Assembly: GCA_018056545.1 (NCBI GenBank)
Contig: JAGPFL010000008.1
Location: 1 to 39,892 of the forward strand
DNA: 39,892 nucleotides
DNA from: Syntrophobacterales bacterium
Lineage (GTDB): Bacteria > Desulfobacterota > Syntrophia > Syntrophales > UBA8958
Direction: 5' to 3'
The translations under genes and the position numbers were made by a program. Shown piece after piece: positions 8,132 through 15,003 of this stretch. The notes beneath the pieces were generated by a model. That model ran no database searches, had not been told where the DNA came from, and saw nothing but the letters and a program-made list of their open reading frames with translations. The stretch's first letter is position 1; each line of letters starts with the position of its first letter.

Positions 8132-9121
8132 ATGACCCGGCTGTTAACGAAAAAAAGAATGTTGGAAATCATGGAGCGATTCCCCCTGGCAAAGGTGTTG
8201 GTCGTGGGGGACATCATGGTGGACCATTTTATTAGGGGAAAGGTGGTGCGGATTTCCCCCGAGGCCCCGGTACCGGTGGTGGATGTCCATTCGGACCACC
8301 TGCTCCTCGGCGGTTCGGCCAATGTCATGAACAATATTCATGCCTTGGACGGTCGGGTTTTCGGGGTGGGGGTGATCGGGAACGACGAGACGGGAAGGCG
8401 CCTCCTTCGGGAACTGGCGGACAAGGAAATCGCCACGGAGGGGATCTTCACCGAAGACCGCCGTCCTACGACGCTGAAAACGCGCATCGTGGCCCACGGC
8501 CAGCAAGTGGTGCGCTTCGACCGGGAAAGCCGTATGCCCGTGGGCGAGGAGACCATCGCCGGGATAATCGCCTATATGGAGTCGTTGCGCCCGGAACTGG
8601 GTGCCGTGGTCATTTCCGATTATGGTAAAGGGGTTGTCACGCCCTCTCTCCTCCAGGGCGTCCGCCGGGTATTCGCCGGATCGGGAGTCGTGGTCTGCGT
8701 GGATCCCAAGAAGCCGGACTTCGGTCTCTACCGGGGTTTCGACATCGTCACTCCCAATCATCATGAGGCGGCCCGGGCAGCGGGATTCGACATTGTGGAC
8801 CGCGCCTCGCTGCTCCGAGCGGGCCGGGAGCTGATCAAGAAATGTGAATTCAAGGCCCTCCTCATCACCCGGGGCGAGGAGGGGATGAGTCTCTTCGAAG
8901 GAAACGGCGCTATCCGCCACACGGAATTTCCCGCCGAGGCCCGGGAGGTTTTCGACGTCACCGGTGCCGGCGACACGGCCATCGGCGTCTTTGCCCTGGC
9001 CATGGCCTCCGGGGCTACCTTCCGGGAGGCGGCGTTCATCGCCAACCGGGCGGCAGGCATTGCCGTGGGGAAAGTGGGGACCGCCACGGTGACCAGAAAG
9101 GAACTGAAGAGGACCCTATGA
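8132..9121 (+). CDS. hldA: D-glycero-beta-D-manno-heptose-7-phosphate kinase (kinase-only HldE/RfaE1)
   Basis: It phosphorylates heptose 7-phosphate to the 1,7-bisphosphate in the pathway to ADP-heptose for the LPS inner core. The 329-residue protein is a PfkB/ribokinase-fold sugar kinase with VVGDIMVDHFIRG (24-36), the sugar-binding GGSANVMNN (60-68) and the C-terminal anion-hole motif VTGAGDT (276-282) whose Asp281 is the expected catalytic base. The wording of the N-terminus matches RfaE domain I. The adenylyltransferase domain that follows in E. coli HldE is absent, so a separate HldC-like enzyme must exist elsewhere if the pathway is complete. It overlaps the DUF4416 gene by 4 nt (ATGA). 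AGGAG lies about 11 nt before the ATG. Confidence 0.92.
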   Translation: MTRLLTKKRMLEIMERFPLAKVLVVGDIMVDHFIRGKVVRISPEAPVPVVDVHSDHLLLGGSANVMNNIHALDGRVFGVGVIGNDETGRRLLRELADKEIATEGIFTEDRRPTTLKTRIVAHGQQVVRFDRESRMPVGEETIAGIIAYMESLRPELGAVVISDYGKGVVTPSLLQGVRRVFAGSGVVVCVDPKKPDFGLYRGFDIVTPNHHEAARAAGFDIVDRASLLRAGRELIKKCEFKALLITRGEEGMSLFEGNGAIRHTEFPAEAREVFDVTGAGDTAIGVFALAMASGATFREAAFIANRAAGIAVGKVGTATVTRKELKRTL

Positions 9122-9660
9122 GCCGTCCCCGTCCGGCGAAGCCGGTAAATCTCTTTATGAGCCTCATCGGTTCGGATCGAGAGACGATCGGGGCGGTTCT
9201 TCTCCTCCTCATGGAGCGCTTCGGGGAGGCGGATTATATCGGCCCCTGTCGAGAATTCTCGTACACGGACTATTATGAGCAGGAAATGGGCCCCGGTCTG
9301 CGCCGCCGTTTTGTCTCCTTTGCCAAACTCGTGCCGCCGGACGCCCTGCCGGAGGTGAAGCTCTGGACGAACGATCTGGAGCGGCGGTTTTCCATCGGAG
9401 AGGCGCGGCGGATCAACATCGATCCCGGCTACCTCGCCGAGTCGCATCTGATTCTGGCCACCGGTAAGGGGTTCGCCCACCGACCCTACCTCCGGGACGG
9501 CATCTACGCGGATCTGACCCTGATTTATCGCGACGGGTCTTTTAGGCCTCTACCCTGGACCTATCCGGACTATGCCGCCCCGGAGAGCGCCGTGATGCTG
9601 CACGCCCTCCGGAGGAAGTATCTCGGGCAACTGCAGAAACTAAGGAAGGACGCAGTATGA
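9118..9660 (+). CDS. DUF4416 family protein
   Basis: A 180-residue soluble protein of the conserved DUF4416 family, with no known activity. Features visible are an N-terminal PVNLFMSLIG segment, an aromatic stretch REFSYTDYYEQEMG, the conserved KLWTNDLERRF and RRINIDPGYL, and FAHRPYLRDGIYADLTL. There is no signal peptide, membrane helix or recognised catalytic motif. Its start overlaps the hldA stop and its stop overlaps the yicC start, both as ATGA, so all three are probably translated as a coupled unit. The family call is by recognition of these segments; function is not inferred. Confidence 0.85.
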   Translation: MSRPRPAKPVNLFMSLIGSDRETIGAVLLLLMERFGEADYIGPCREFSYTDYYEQEMGPGLRRRFVSFAKLVPPDALPEVKLWTNDLERRFSIGEARRINIDPGYLAESHLILATGKGFAHRPYLRDGIYADLTLIYRDGSFRPLPWTYPDYAAPESAVMLHALRRKYLGQLQKLRKDAV

Positions 9661-10541
9661 TCAGGAGCATGACCGGCTTTGGCCGGATGGAGGGCGTCGC
9701 GGCCGGGAAGAGGATCCTGGTGGAGATGAAGTCCCTCAACCATCGTTATCTGGAGATCTCCCTACGTATGCCGGCGGCCCTGTCCGTACTGGAGATGGAG
9801 ATCAAAAAAAGGATCGGCGAGCGCTACACCCGGGGCAAGTTCGAGGTTTCCGTGCGGTTGGAGAACGGCGGCGGTTCGGAAGCGCCGCCGGTGTTGGCAC
9901 TCAATCTGCCCCTGGCGCGGCAATATCACTCCCTGCTCGCCCAGCTCCGGAGGGAACTGGGTATCCCCGGTGAGGTGACTCTGGAGATGATGGCGGGATT
10001 CCGGGATCTGTTCGTAACCGGGGAAGGGGAAGAAGATATCCCTGCCCTTTGGGAGGGTTTGGAGAAGGTGTTGACGCAGACCATGGAAAAACTCACGGCG
10101 ATGAGGGACGCCGAGGGGGAGAGCCTGGGCCGGGATCTGACGGAGCGTATGGGGACGGTCGAGCGTCTTGTCCAGGAAATCGCCCGGCGATCGCCGGAGG
10201 TGGTTGTCGAATATCGGCAACGTCTTGCCGACCGTGTCCGGGAGCTGACGGCGGGAATGGTTGTCGACGAGTCCCGCCTCCACCAGGAGGTGGCCATTCT
10301 GGCCGAAAAGAGCGACATCACCGAGGAAGTGGTGCGGATGAACAGCCACCTCGGTCAGTTCCGGGACTTTATGACCGCGGAGGAGGCCGTGGGCCGGAAG
10401 ATGGACTTTCTCATCCAGGAGATGAACCGGGAGGTCAACACCATCGGTGCGAAGAGCCAGGATGGGGAAATCGCCCGTCTGGTCATCGAACTCAAGAGTG
10501 AACTGGCTAAGTTGCGGGAACAGATACAGAATGTCGAATGA
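9657..10541 (+). CDS. yicC: YicC family endoribonuclease-like protein
   Basis: YicC-family proteins have been linked to RNA turnover and stationary-phase survival, and some have endoribonuclease activity. The 294-residue protein opens with the signature MIRSMTGFGRME and has the C-terminal DUF1732 region with GRKMDFLIQEMNREVNTIG and SELAKLREQIQNVE at the end. The middle is rich in charged residues and likely helical. Start overlaps the DUF4416 stop by 4 nt; its last codons overlap the start of gmk by 11 nt, and yicC next to gmk is a common bacterial arrangement. Family certain; biochemical role in this organism not established. Confidence 0.93.
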   Translation: MIRSMTGFGRMEGVAAGKRILVEMKSLNHRYLEISLRMPAALSVLEMEIKKRIGERYTRGKFEVSVRLENGGGSEAPPVLALNLPLARQYHSLLAQLRRELGIPGEVTLEMMAGFRDLFVTGEGEEDIPALWEGLEKVLTQTMEKLTAMRDAEGESLGRDLTERMGTVERLVQEIARRSPEVVVEYRQRLADRVRELTAGMVVDESRLHQEVAILAEKSDITEEVVRMNSHLGQFRDFMTAEEAVGRKMDFLIQEMNREVNTIGAKSQDGEIARLVIELKSELAKLREQIQNVE

Positions 10542-11154
10542 CGATTCCTTGATTATGGTGGTGTCGGCGCCCTCCGGCACGGGCAAGACGTCGATCTGCC
10601 GCTCTCTGCTCCAGGAGATTCCGACGCTGAAATTTTCCGTTTCCTATACCACCCGGGAACCACGGAAAGGGGAGGTGGAGGGCCGAGATTACCATTTCGT
10701 CTCCGCCGCGGTCTTTCAGGAGAAGATCCGGGCCGGCGAGTTTGCCGAATGGGCGGAGAATTACGGGCATCTTTACGGCACCTCCCGGGTCGTCATCGAG
10801 GAGACGCGGCGACAAGGGGGGGATATCCTCCTGGACGTGGAGCCCCGGGGTGCCCGGGCCATCAAGGAGTGCTATCCGGAAGGGGTCTTCGTCTTCGTGC
10901 TGCCGCCCGATTTGGAGGAATTGCACAAACGCCTGTGGAAAAGAGGGGACGGGGATGAGGAGATGCGGAGGCGACGTTTTCTGAAGGCCGAGGATGAAAT
11001 CAAAGAGGTTTTCTGGTATGATTACATCGTCGTCAACGATCGGTTGGAAGAGGCCATCGCCCGGGTGAAGGCCATCTATCTGGCGGAAAAATGTCGGCGG
11101 GAGCGGCAGATGGCGATCATCTCCACGTTTCTTGCCAAGAGGCCATCCCTTTAG
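10531..11154 (+). CDS. gmk: Guanylate kinase
   Basis: It phosphorylates GMP to GDP with ATP. The 207-residue protein has the P-loop SAPSGTGKT (12-20), the GMP-binding VSYTTREPRKGEVEGRDYHF segment, then YGTSR, the ILLDVEPRGA strand, LPPDLEEL and the lid region RGDGDEE. Compared with E. coli (DIDWQGA; RGQDSEE) the second Asp is Glu, Gln is Arg, and the lid Asp-Ser pair is changed, so two normally conserved sites are altered. I chose the ATG at 10531, which overlaps the yicC end; the in-frame extension to 10447 is yicC shadow. The ribosome site is weak, suggesting coupling to yicC translation. Confidence 0.92.
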   Translation: MSNDDSLIMVVSAPSGTGKTSICRSLLQEIPTLKFSVSYTTREPRKGEVEGRDYHFVSAAVFQEKIRAGEFAEWAENYGHLYGTSRVVIEETRRQGGDILLDVEPRGARAIKECYPEGVFVFVLPPDLEELHKRLWKRGDGDEEMRRRRFLKAEDEIKEVFWYDYIVVNDRLEEAIARVKAIYLAEKCRRERQMAIISTFLAKRPSL

Positions 11155-11191
11155 ATAGGTATAAGTTAAAGAAACAAAAGAGAAATTTTAT

Positions 11192-11208
11192 CGGCGGCCA
11201 AGCCGCCG
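11192..11208 (+). other. 7-bp GC hairpin in the gmk-rpoZ gap
   Basis: CGGCGGC at 11192-11198 and GCCGCCG at 11202-11208 form a perfect 7-bp stem with a 3-nt loop. No T tract follows on either strand, so it is not a standard terminator. It may be an RNA processing or stability element in the 106-nt gap between gmk and rpoZ. The rest of the gap is AT-rich with no clear promoter. Confidence 0.45.
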
Positions 11209-11260
11209 TACGGATATTTCGACAAATGATAATGATCAATCAAGGAGGTCGCTGATCCAT

Positions 11261-11533
11261 ATGGCCAGAATAACCGTGGAAGATTCCCTCAAGGAGGCGA
11301 AAAACCGTTTTGCCCTGGTGTTGCTCACCTCGCAACGTGCAGTGCAGCTTCTGAAAGGGGCGAAACCCCTGGGGGAGGTGCGGAACAACCGGGAGATCGT
11401 CACCGCTCTCCGGGAAATTGCGGCCGGGAAGGTCACATATGCCCATCCTGAGAATCTCAAGTACACCAAGGAGAATTTCCGGCCGATCCTCGATCATACG
11501 GAATTCATTGAAGATGATGAATATACGGAATGA
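11261..11533 (+). CDS. rpoZ: RNA polymerase omega subunit
   Basis: Omega helps assemble and stabilise RNA polymerase by binding beta'. The 90-residue protein opens [10 protein letters not shown] and has the core [17 protein letters not shown] followed by a tail ending in acidic residues; in E. coli the MAR motif near the N-terminus binds ppGpp. An AGGAGG ribosome site lies 11 nt before the ATG. The gene overlaps the start of pyrF by about 17 nt. The gmk-rpoZ order is widespread. Confidence 0.93.
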   Translation: MARITVEDSLKEAKNRFALVLLTSQRAVQLLKGAKPLGEVRNNREIVTALREIAAGKVTYAHPENLKYTKENFRPILDHTEFIEDDEYTE

Positions 11534-12296
11534 CGATGCCCGGGATAGGCTGATCTTTGCCCTCGATATAGGCGCCGGCGGCATGAGTGAGGCCCTTTCG
11601 TGGGTGGACAGGCTACAGGGGCATGTGGGCATGTTCAAGGTCGGCAAGGAGGCCTTTACGCTTTACGGTCCGGCGTTGGTGGGAGAGATCCAGGCCCGGG
11701 GCGCCCGGGTTTTTCTCGATCTAAAATATCACGATATTCCAAACACCGTCGCCCGGGCGGCGGAAGGCGCCGTCGGGCTGGGGGTGGCCATGTTCAACGT
11801 CCATGCCGCCGGGGGAAGCCGGATGATGAGCGCCGCGGTGTCGGCCGTGCGGGAGGCGGCGGCGCGACTCGACAAACCGCTGCCCCTGCTGTTGGCCGTG
11901 ACGGTCCTGACGAGCCTAAACGATGCGGATTTGCGGGAAATAGGTTTCCGCACCGGCGCTCTCGGAACGGTGGAAAATCTTGCCCGTCTCGCCCGGACGG
12001 CAGGCGTGGCGGGGGTGGTGGCCTCTCCCTGGGAGATCGGCGCCATCCGGGCGTCGTGCGGCTGGGATTTCGTGATTGTGACCCCCGGCATTCGCGGGGG
12101 CCGCGCCGTAGCCGGCGATGATCAGCAACGGACCATGTCTGCGGAAGAAGCGGTGGCCGCCGGGGCGGATTATCTCGTCGTGGGCCGCCCCATCCGCACG
12201 GCAGCCGATCCGGCGGCGGCGGCGGAGCGGATTGTGGAGGACATCGGGTCGGGTCTGAAAGCCAGGGACGCAAAGGAAACTTCGCATAACCGATGA
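11517..12296 (+). CDS. pyrF: Orotidine 5'-phosphate decarboxylase
   Basis: It makes UMP from OMP, the last step of de novo pyrimidine synthesis. The 259-residue TIM-barrel protein has the catalytic motif [10 protein letters not shown] (68-77) with Lys70 and Asp73, plus FALD near the N-terminus, TPGIR and the phosphate-binding VVGRPI near the C-terminus. The start is one of two adjacent ATGs (11514 or 11517) inside the end of rpoZ; neither has a strong ribosome site, so translation is probably coupled to rpoZ. The longer frame from 11418 is rpoZ shadow. It overlaps rlmB by 4 nt. The 3' end adds a short charged tail beyond the barrel. Confidence 0.94.
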   Translation: MNIRNDDARDRLIFALDIGAGGMSEALSWVDRLQGHVGMFKVGKEAFTLYGPALVGEIQARGARVFLDLKYHDIPNTVARAAEGAVGLGVAMFNVHAAGGSRMMSAAVSAVREAAARLDKPLPLLLAVTVLTSLNDADLREIGFRTGALGTVENLARLARTAGVAGVVASPWEIGAIRASCGWDFVIVTPGIRGGRAVAGDDQQRTMSAEEAVAAGADYLVVGRPIRTAADPAAAAERIVEDIGSGLKARDAKETSHNR

Positions 12297-13102
12297 ATGC
12301 CGTTGAGGAAGCTTTCCGGGGGGGGAGTAAAGATCCTCCCGCAGTGATCTACGGCGTCAACCCCCTGCGGGAGGCGTTGCTGGCCAATCCGGGAGAGATC
12401 CGACAGATTTACGTCGCTCCGGGGGACGAGAAAGGCCCCCGGCTCCGGAAGGTTCTGGAGGCAGCGGCACGGGCCTCAATCCCGGTGAGCGGGGCGGCGC
12501 GTTCCCGGCTGAGCAAAATGGCGGGCACGGAACATCATCAGGGGATTGTCGGGCTGATCCGACCCTATGCCTATGCCGATTTCGAGGAGCTGCTGCAGCT
12601 TCCCCGCAAGGAGAATCTCAGCGGTCAGGTGGTGGTGGTCTTGGACGGGGTCACCGATCCTCAGAACCTCGGGGCGATTGTCCGTTCGGCCCACTGTTTC
12701 GGGGCGACCGGGGTGATCATTCCCCAAGACCGCACCGCTTCCGTGACGCCGGCCGTAGGCAAGGCCTCGGCGGGGGCGGTATACCATCTGCCGGTGGCGC
12801 GGGTGGGCAATCTTTCCCGGGCCTTGGATCGCCTCAAGGAAGCCGGTTTCTGGGTCTATGGCGCGGCCGCCGATGCCGGCGTGGGGCGCGATGTCCGTTC
12901 CCTCGACCTTGCCGGACGGATTGCCTTGGTCATGGGCAGTGAGGGCAGGGGGCTCCGCGAACTGATCCGAAAAAAATGTGATTTCTTTTTATGCATTCCC
13001 ATGATAGGTAAACTGGATTCTTTGAATGTGTCGGTGGCCGCGGGGGTTCTTCTCCATGACATCTTTCGGAAGCTGTGGGTGCACCGGGGTAAAGAGGGCT
13101 GA
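12293..13102 (+). CDS. rlmB: 23S rRNA 2'-O-methyltransferase, TrmH/SpoU family (RlmB-like)
   Basis: A SAM-dependent SPOUT methyltransferase of the RlmB group, which in E. coli methylates the ribose of a guanosine in the 23S peptidyl-transferase region. The 269-residue protein has an N-terminal substrate-binding domain starting at AVIYGVNPLREAL, then the three SPOUT motifs: DGVTDPQNLGAIVRSA (118-133), VMGSEGRGL (213-221) and IPMIGKLDSLNVSVAAG (235-251). The start overlaps the pyrF stop (ATGA). The exact rRNA or tRNA target is inferred from family only; a TrmH-type tRNA enzyme is the alternative. Confidence 0.88.
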   Translation: MNAVEEAFRGGSKDPPAVIYGVNPLREALLANPGEIRQIYVAPGDEKGPRLRKVLEAAARASIPVSGAARSRLSKMAGTEHHQGIVGLIRPYAYADFEELLQLPRKENLSGQVVVVLDGVTDPQNLGAIVRSAHCFGATGVIIPQDRTASVTPAVGKASAGAVYHLPVARVGNLSRALDRLKEAGFWVYGAAADAGVGRDVRSLDLAGRIALVMGSEGRGLRELIRKKCDFFLCIPMIGKLDSLNVSVAAGVLLHDIFRKLWVHRGKEG

Positions 13103-13163
13103 TATGACTCAAGTCGTTAACATCTGCTGGCCGATCTGGGCGGTTGTCGAATAGGAGGATCAT

Positions 13164-14375
13164 ATGCCGGTATTTGTTTGGGAAGCGACGACGCGCAGGG
13201 GGGATGTCAAGAAGGGGGAGCTTGAGGTCCCGGACGAGGCGGCGGCCCGCAGCCAACTGCGTCGTCAGGGATACCGTTCCATCACCGTCAAGCCCAAGCC
13301 GAAAGACCTGAGCGAATACCTTCCCTTTCTGAAACAGAAGGTTACCGAAAAAAACGTCGTGGTCTTCGCCCGCATCTTCGCCACCATGATCAATGCCGGC
13401 CTGCCCCTGATCCAGTGCCTCGATCTCCTTTCCCAGCAGGAACAGAACAAGACCTTCGCCAAGATCATCGCCGAGGTGAAGACGGACATCGAAAGCGGGG
13501 CCACCCTTTCCGATTCCCTGAAAAAGTATCCCAAGGTGTTCGACGAGTTGTTCGTCAATCTCGTCGCCGCCGGGGAAAGCGGCGGCATTCTCGATGTGAT
13601 CCTGCAACGCCTCTCCAATTACATGGAAAAGGCCATGAAGCTCAAGGCCAAGGTGAAGGGGGCCATGACCTATCCGGCCAGCGTCCTGGTCATTTCCATC
13701 GGCGTCGTGGCGCTGCTCCTCCTGAAGGTCATCCCTGTTTTCCAGAAGATGTTCGAAGGGATGGGAGGGGAACTTCCCGGTCCCACCCAGTTCCTGGTCA
13801 ACGCCAGCGCCTTTACCCAGAAGTATTTCCTCCTCATGGCCGGGGTGGTGGTGGTGGCGTATATCCTCTTCAACCGCTTTCTGGCCACGGAGCGGGGGCG
13901 CTACCTCTTTGACCGCACCGTCCTGAAAGCCCCCGTCTTCGGCGACCTGTTGAAGAAGGTGGCGGTGGCCAAGTTCACCCGGACGATGTCCACCATGATG
14001 TCCAGCGGAGTGCCCATCCTGGAGGGCCTGACGATCGTCAGCAAAACGGCGGGCAACGTGATCATCGAACAGGCCCTTCTGGAAACGAGGAAAAGTATCG
14101 CCGAGGGGAAGACCATCGCCGAACCCCTGGCGGAGACCGATATCTTCCCCGCCATGGTGGTGCAGATGATCGCCGTGGGCGAGGCGACGGGGGCCCTGGA
14201 TACCATGCTGGCCAAAATCGCCGACTTTTACGACGACGAGGTGGATACGGCGGTGGAAGCCCTGACCTCCCTGTTGGAACCGTTCATGATGGTCTTTCTG
14301 GGTGGAGTGGTGGGCGGTATGATCATCGCCATGTACCTGCCCATCTTCAAGATGGCGTCGGTAGTGGGCGGCTGA
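13164..14375 (+). CDS. pilC: Type II secretion / type IV pilus inner-membrane platform protein (GspF/PilC family)
   Basis: PilC anchors the pilus assembly ATPases at the inner membrane. The 403-residue protein begins MPVFVWEATTRRG, has the N-terminal cytoplasmic region, then two repeats of the GspF domain (about 65-190 and 270-395), each with GxPL/GVPIL and AxGExxGxLD signatures (AAGESGGILD; AVGEATGALD). Membrane helices lie near 168-190, 215-240 and 370-395. Length is typical. A strong AGGAGG site precedes the ATG. No pilB, pilT, pilD or pilin gene is adjacent, so it stands alone at the end of a housekeeping operon. PilC is preferred over GspF because of the N-terminal wording, but this is not certain. 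Confidence 0.88.
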   Translation: MPVFVWEATTRRGDVKKGELEVPDEAAARSQLRRQGYRSITVKPKPKDLSEYLPFLKQKVTEKNVVVFARIFATMINAGLPLIQCLDLLSQQEQNKTFAKIIAEVKTDIESGATLSDSLKKYPKVFDELFVNLVAAGESGGILDVILQRLSNYMEKAMKLKAKVKGAMTYPASVLVISIGVVALLLLKVIPVFQKMFEGMGGELPGPTQFLVNASAFTQKYFLLMAGVVVVAYILFNRFLATERGRYLFDRTVLKAPVFGDLLKKVAVAKFTRTMSTMMSSGVPILEGLTIVSKTAGNVIIEQALLETRKSIAEGKTIAEPLAETDIFPAMVVQMIAVGEATGALDTMLAKIADFYDDEVDTAVEALTSLLEPFMMVFLGGVVGGMIIAMYLPIFKMASVVGG

Positions 14376-14384
14376 GCAAAAAAG

Positions 14385-14461
14385 TGGTCGGGATGGCGCG
14401 ATTTGAACGCGCGACTCCTGCGTCCCGAACGCAGTGCCCTACCAGGCTGGGCCACATCCCG
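14385..14461 (-). tRNA. tRNA-Pro (CGG)
   Basis: Reading the minus strand from 14461, the acceptor stem CGGGATG pairs with CATCCCG, the anticodon stem CTGCG/CGCAG holds the loop TTCGGGA with anticodon CGG, the T loop is TTCAAAT, and CCA is encoded at 14387-14385. Length is 77 nt. A run of six T follows 1 nt after the CCA (14383-14378). It converges on pilC, whose stop is 9 nt away. Confidence 0.95.
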
Positions 14462-14473
14462 ACAGCGAAGCTA

Positions 14474-14500
14474 AATATAAAATTACCGACGGAATGTCCA
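14474..14500 (-). promoter_or_regulatory. Candidate promoter of tRNA-Pro
   Basis: On the minus strand TGGACA (14500-14495) and TATATT (14479-14474) each match 5 of 6 consensus bases, but the spacer is only 15 nt. The position, just before the tRNA 5' end at 14461, is right. Confidence 0.45.
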
Positions 14501-14580
14501 ATGTTTTTTTCCGTGCCGGGAAAAAAGGTTTAAGTATTTGATTTACATGGCAATAATGATGTGCCAAGGGGAGAGAATCC

Positions 14581-14997
14581 GTGATTGTTTATGATCTGCG
14601 CTGTGAACGGGGGCACAAGTTCGAGGGCTGGTTTCAGGACCGTAAGTCTTTTGAAAGCCAGTTGGCGGAGCGGCTGATTTCCTGCCCCGTTTGCGGCAGC
14701 GTGCAGGCGGAAATATCGCCGACGCCGTTGAACATTGTGGGCCGCGACTCCCGCCCGGAGACAGGCCGCGATCAGGTGGAGATCTCGCCCTTGAGATATC
14801 TGGAACAATTGAATCGGCAACTCGAGAAATATTTCGACAACGTGGGGGACCGGTTTGCCGAGGTGGCTTTCCGCATCCATCGCGGCGAGGAAGACCGGCG
14901 CAATATCCGCGGCACCACCACGCCCCAGGAAGAGGACGCCCTCCGTGAGGAAGGGGTGCCCTTTATGAAGATTCCCCTGCCGAAATTCGACAGTTGA
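14581..14997 (+). CDS. DUF1178 family zinc-ribbon protein
   Basis: A 138-residue protein of unknown function. It opens with MIVYDLRCERGHKFEGWF and has CPVCGS at about 36-41; together these Cys residues (Cys8 and the CxxC pair) suggest a small metal-binding ribbon. The C-terminal half is charged and ends with the conserved ALREEGVPFMKIPLP. The start is GTG at 14581 with AGGGGAGAG about 6 nt upstream. The family is common in Proteobacteria. It sits 6-18 nt before the cysK-cysS fusion (depending on that gene's start), so the two are probably co-transcribed. No function is inferred. Confidence 0.85.
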   Translation: MIVYDLRCERGHKFEGWFQDRKSFESQLAERLISCPVCGSVQAEISPTPLNIVGRDSRPETGRDQVEISPLRYLEQLNRQLEKYFDNVGDRFAEVAFRIHRGEEDRRNIRGTTTPQEEDALREEGVPFMKIPLPKFDS

Positions 14998-15003
14998 ACG
15001 GGA

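Noticed and set aside
13104..13154. 16-codon frame between rlmB and pilC
   Set aside because: Too short, no ribosome site and no family resemblance.
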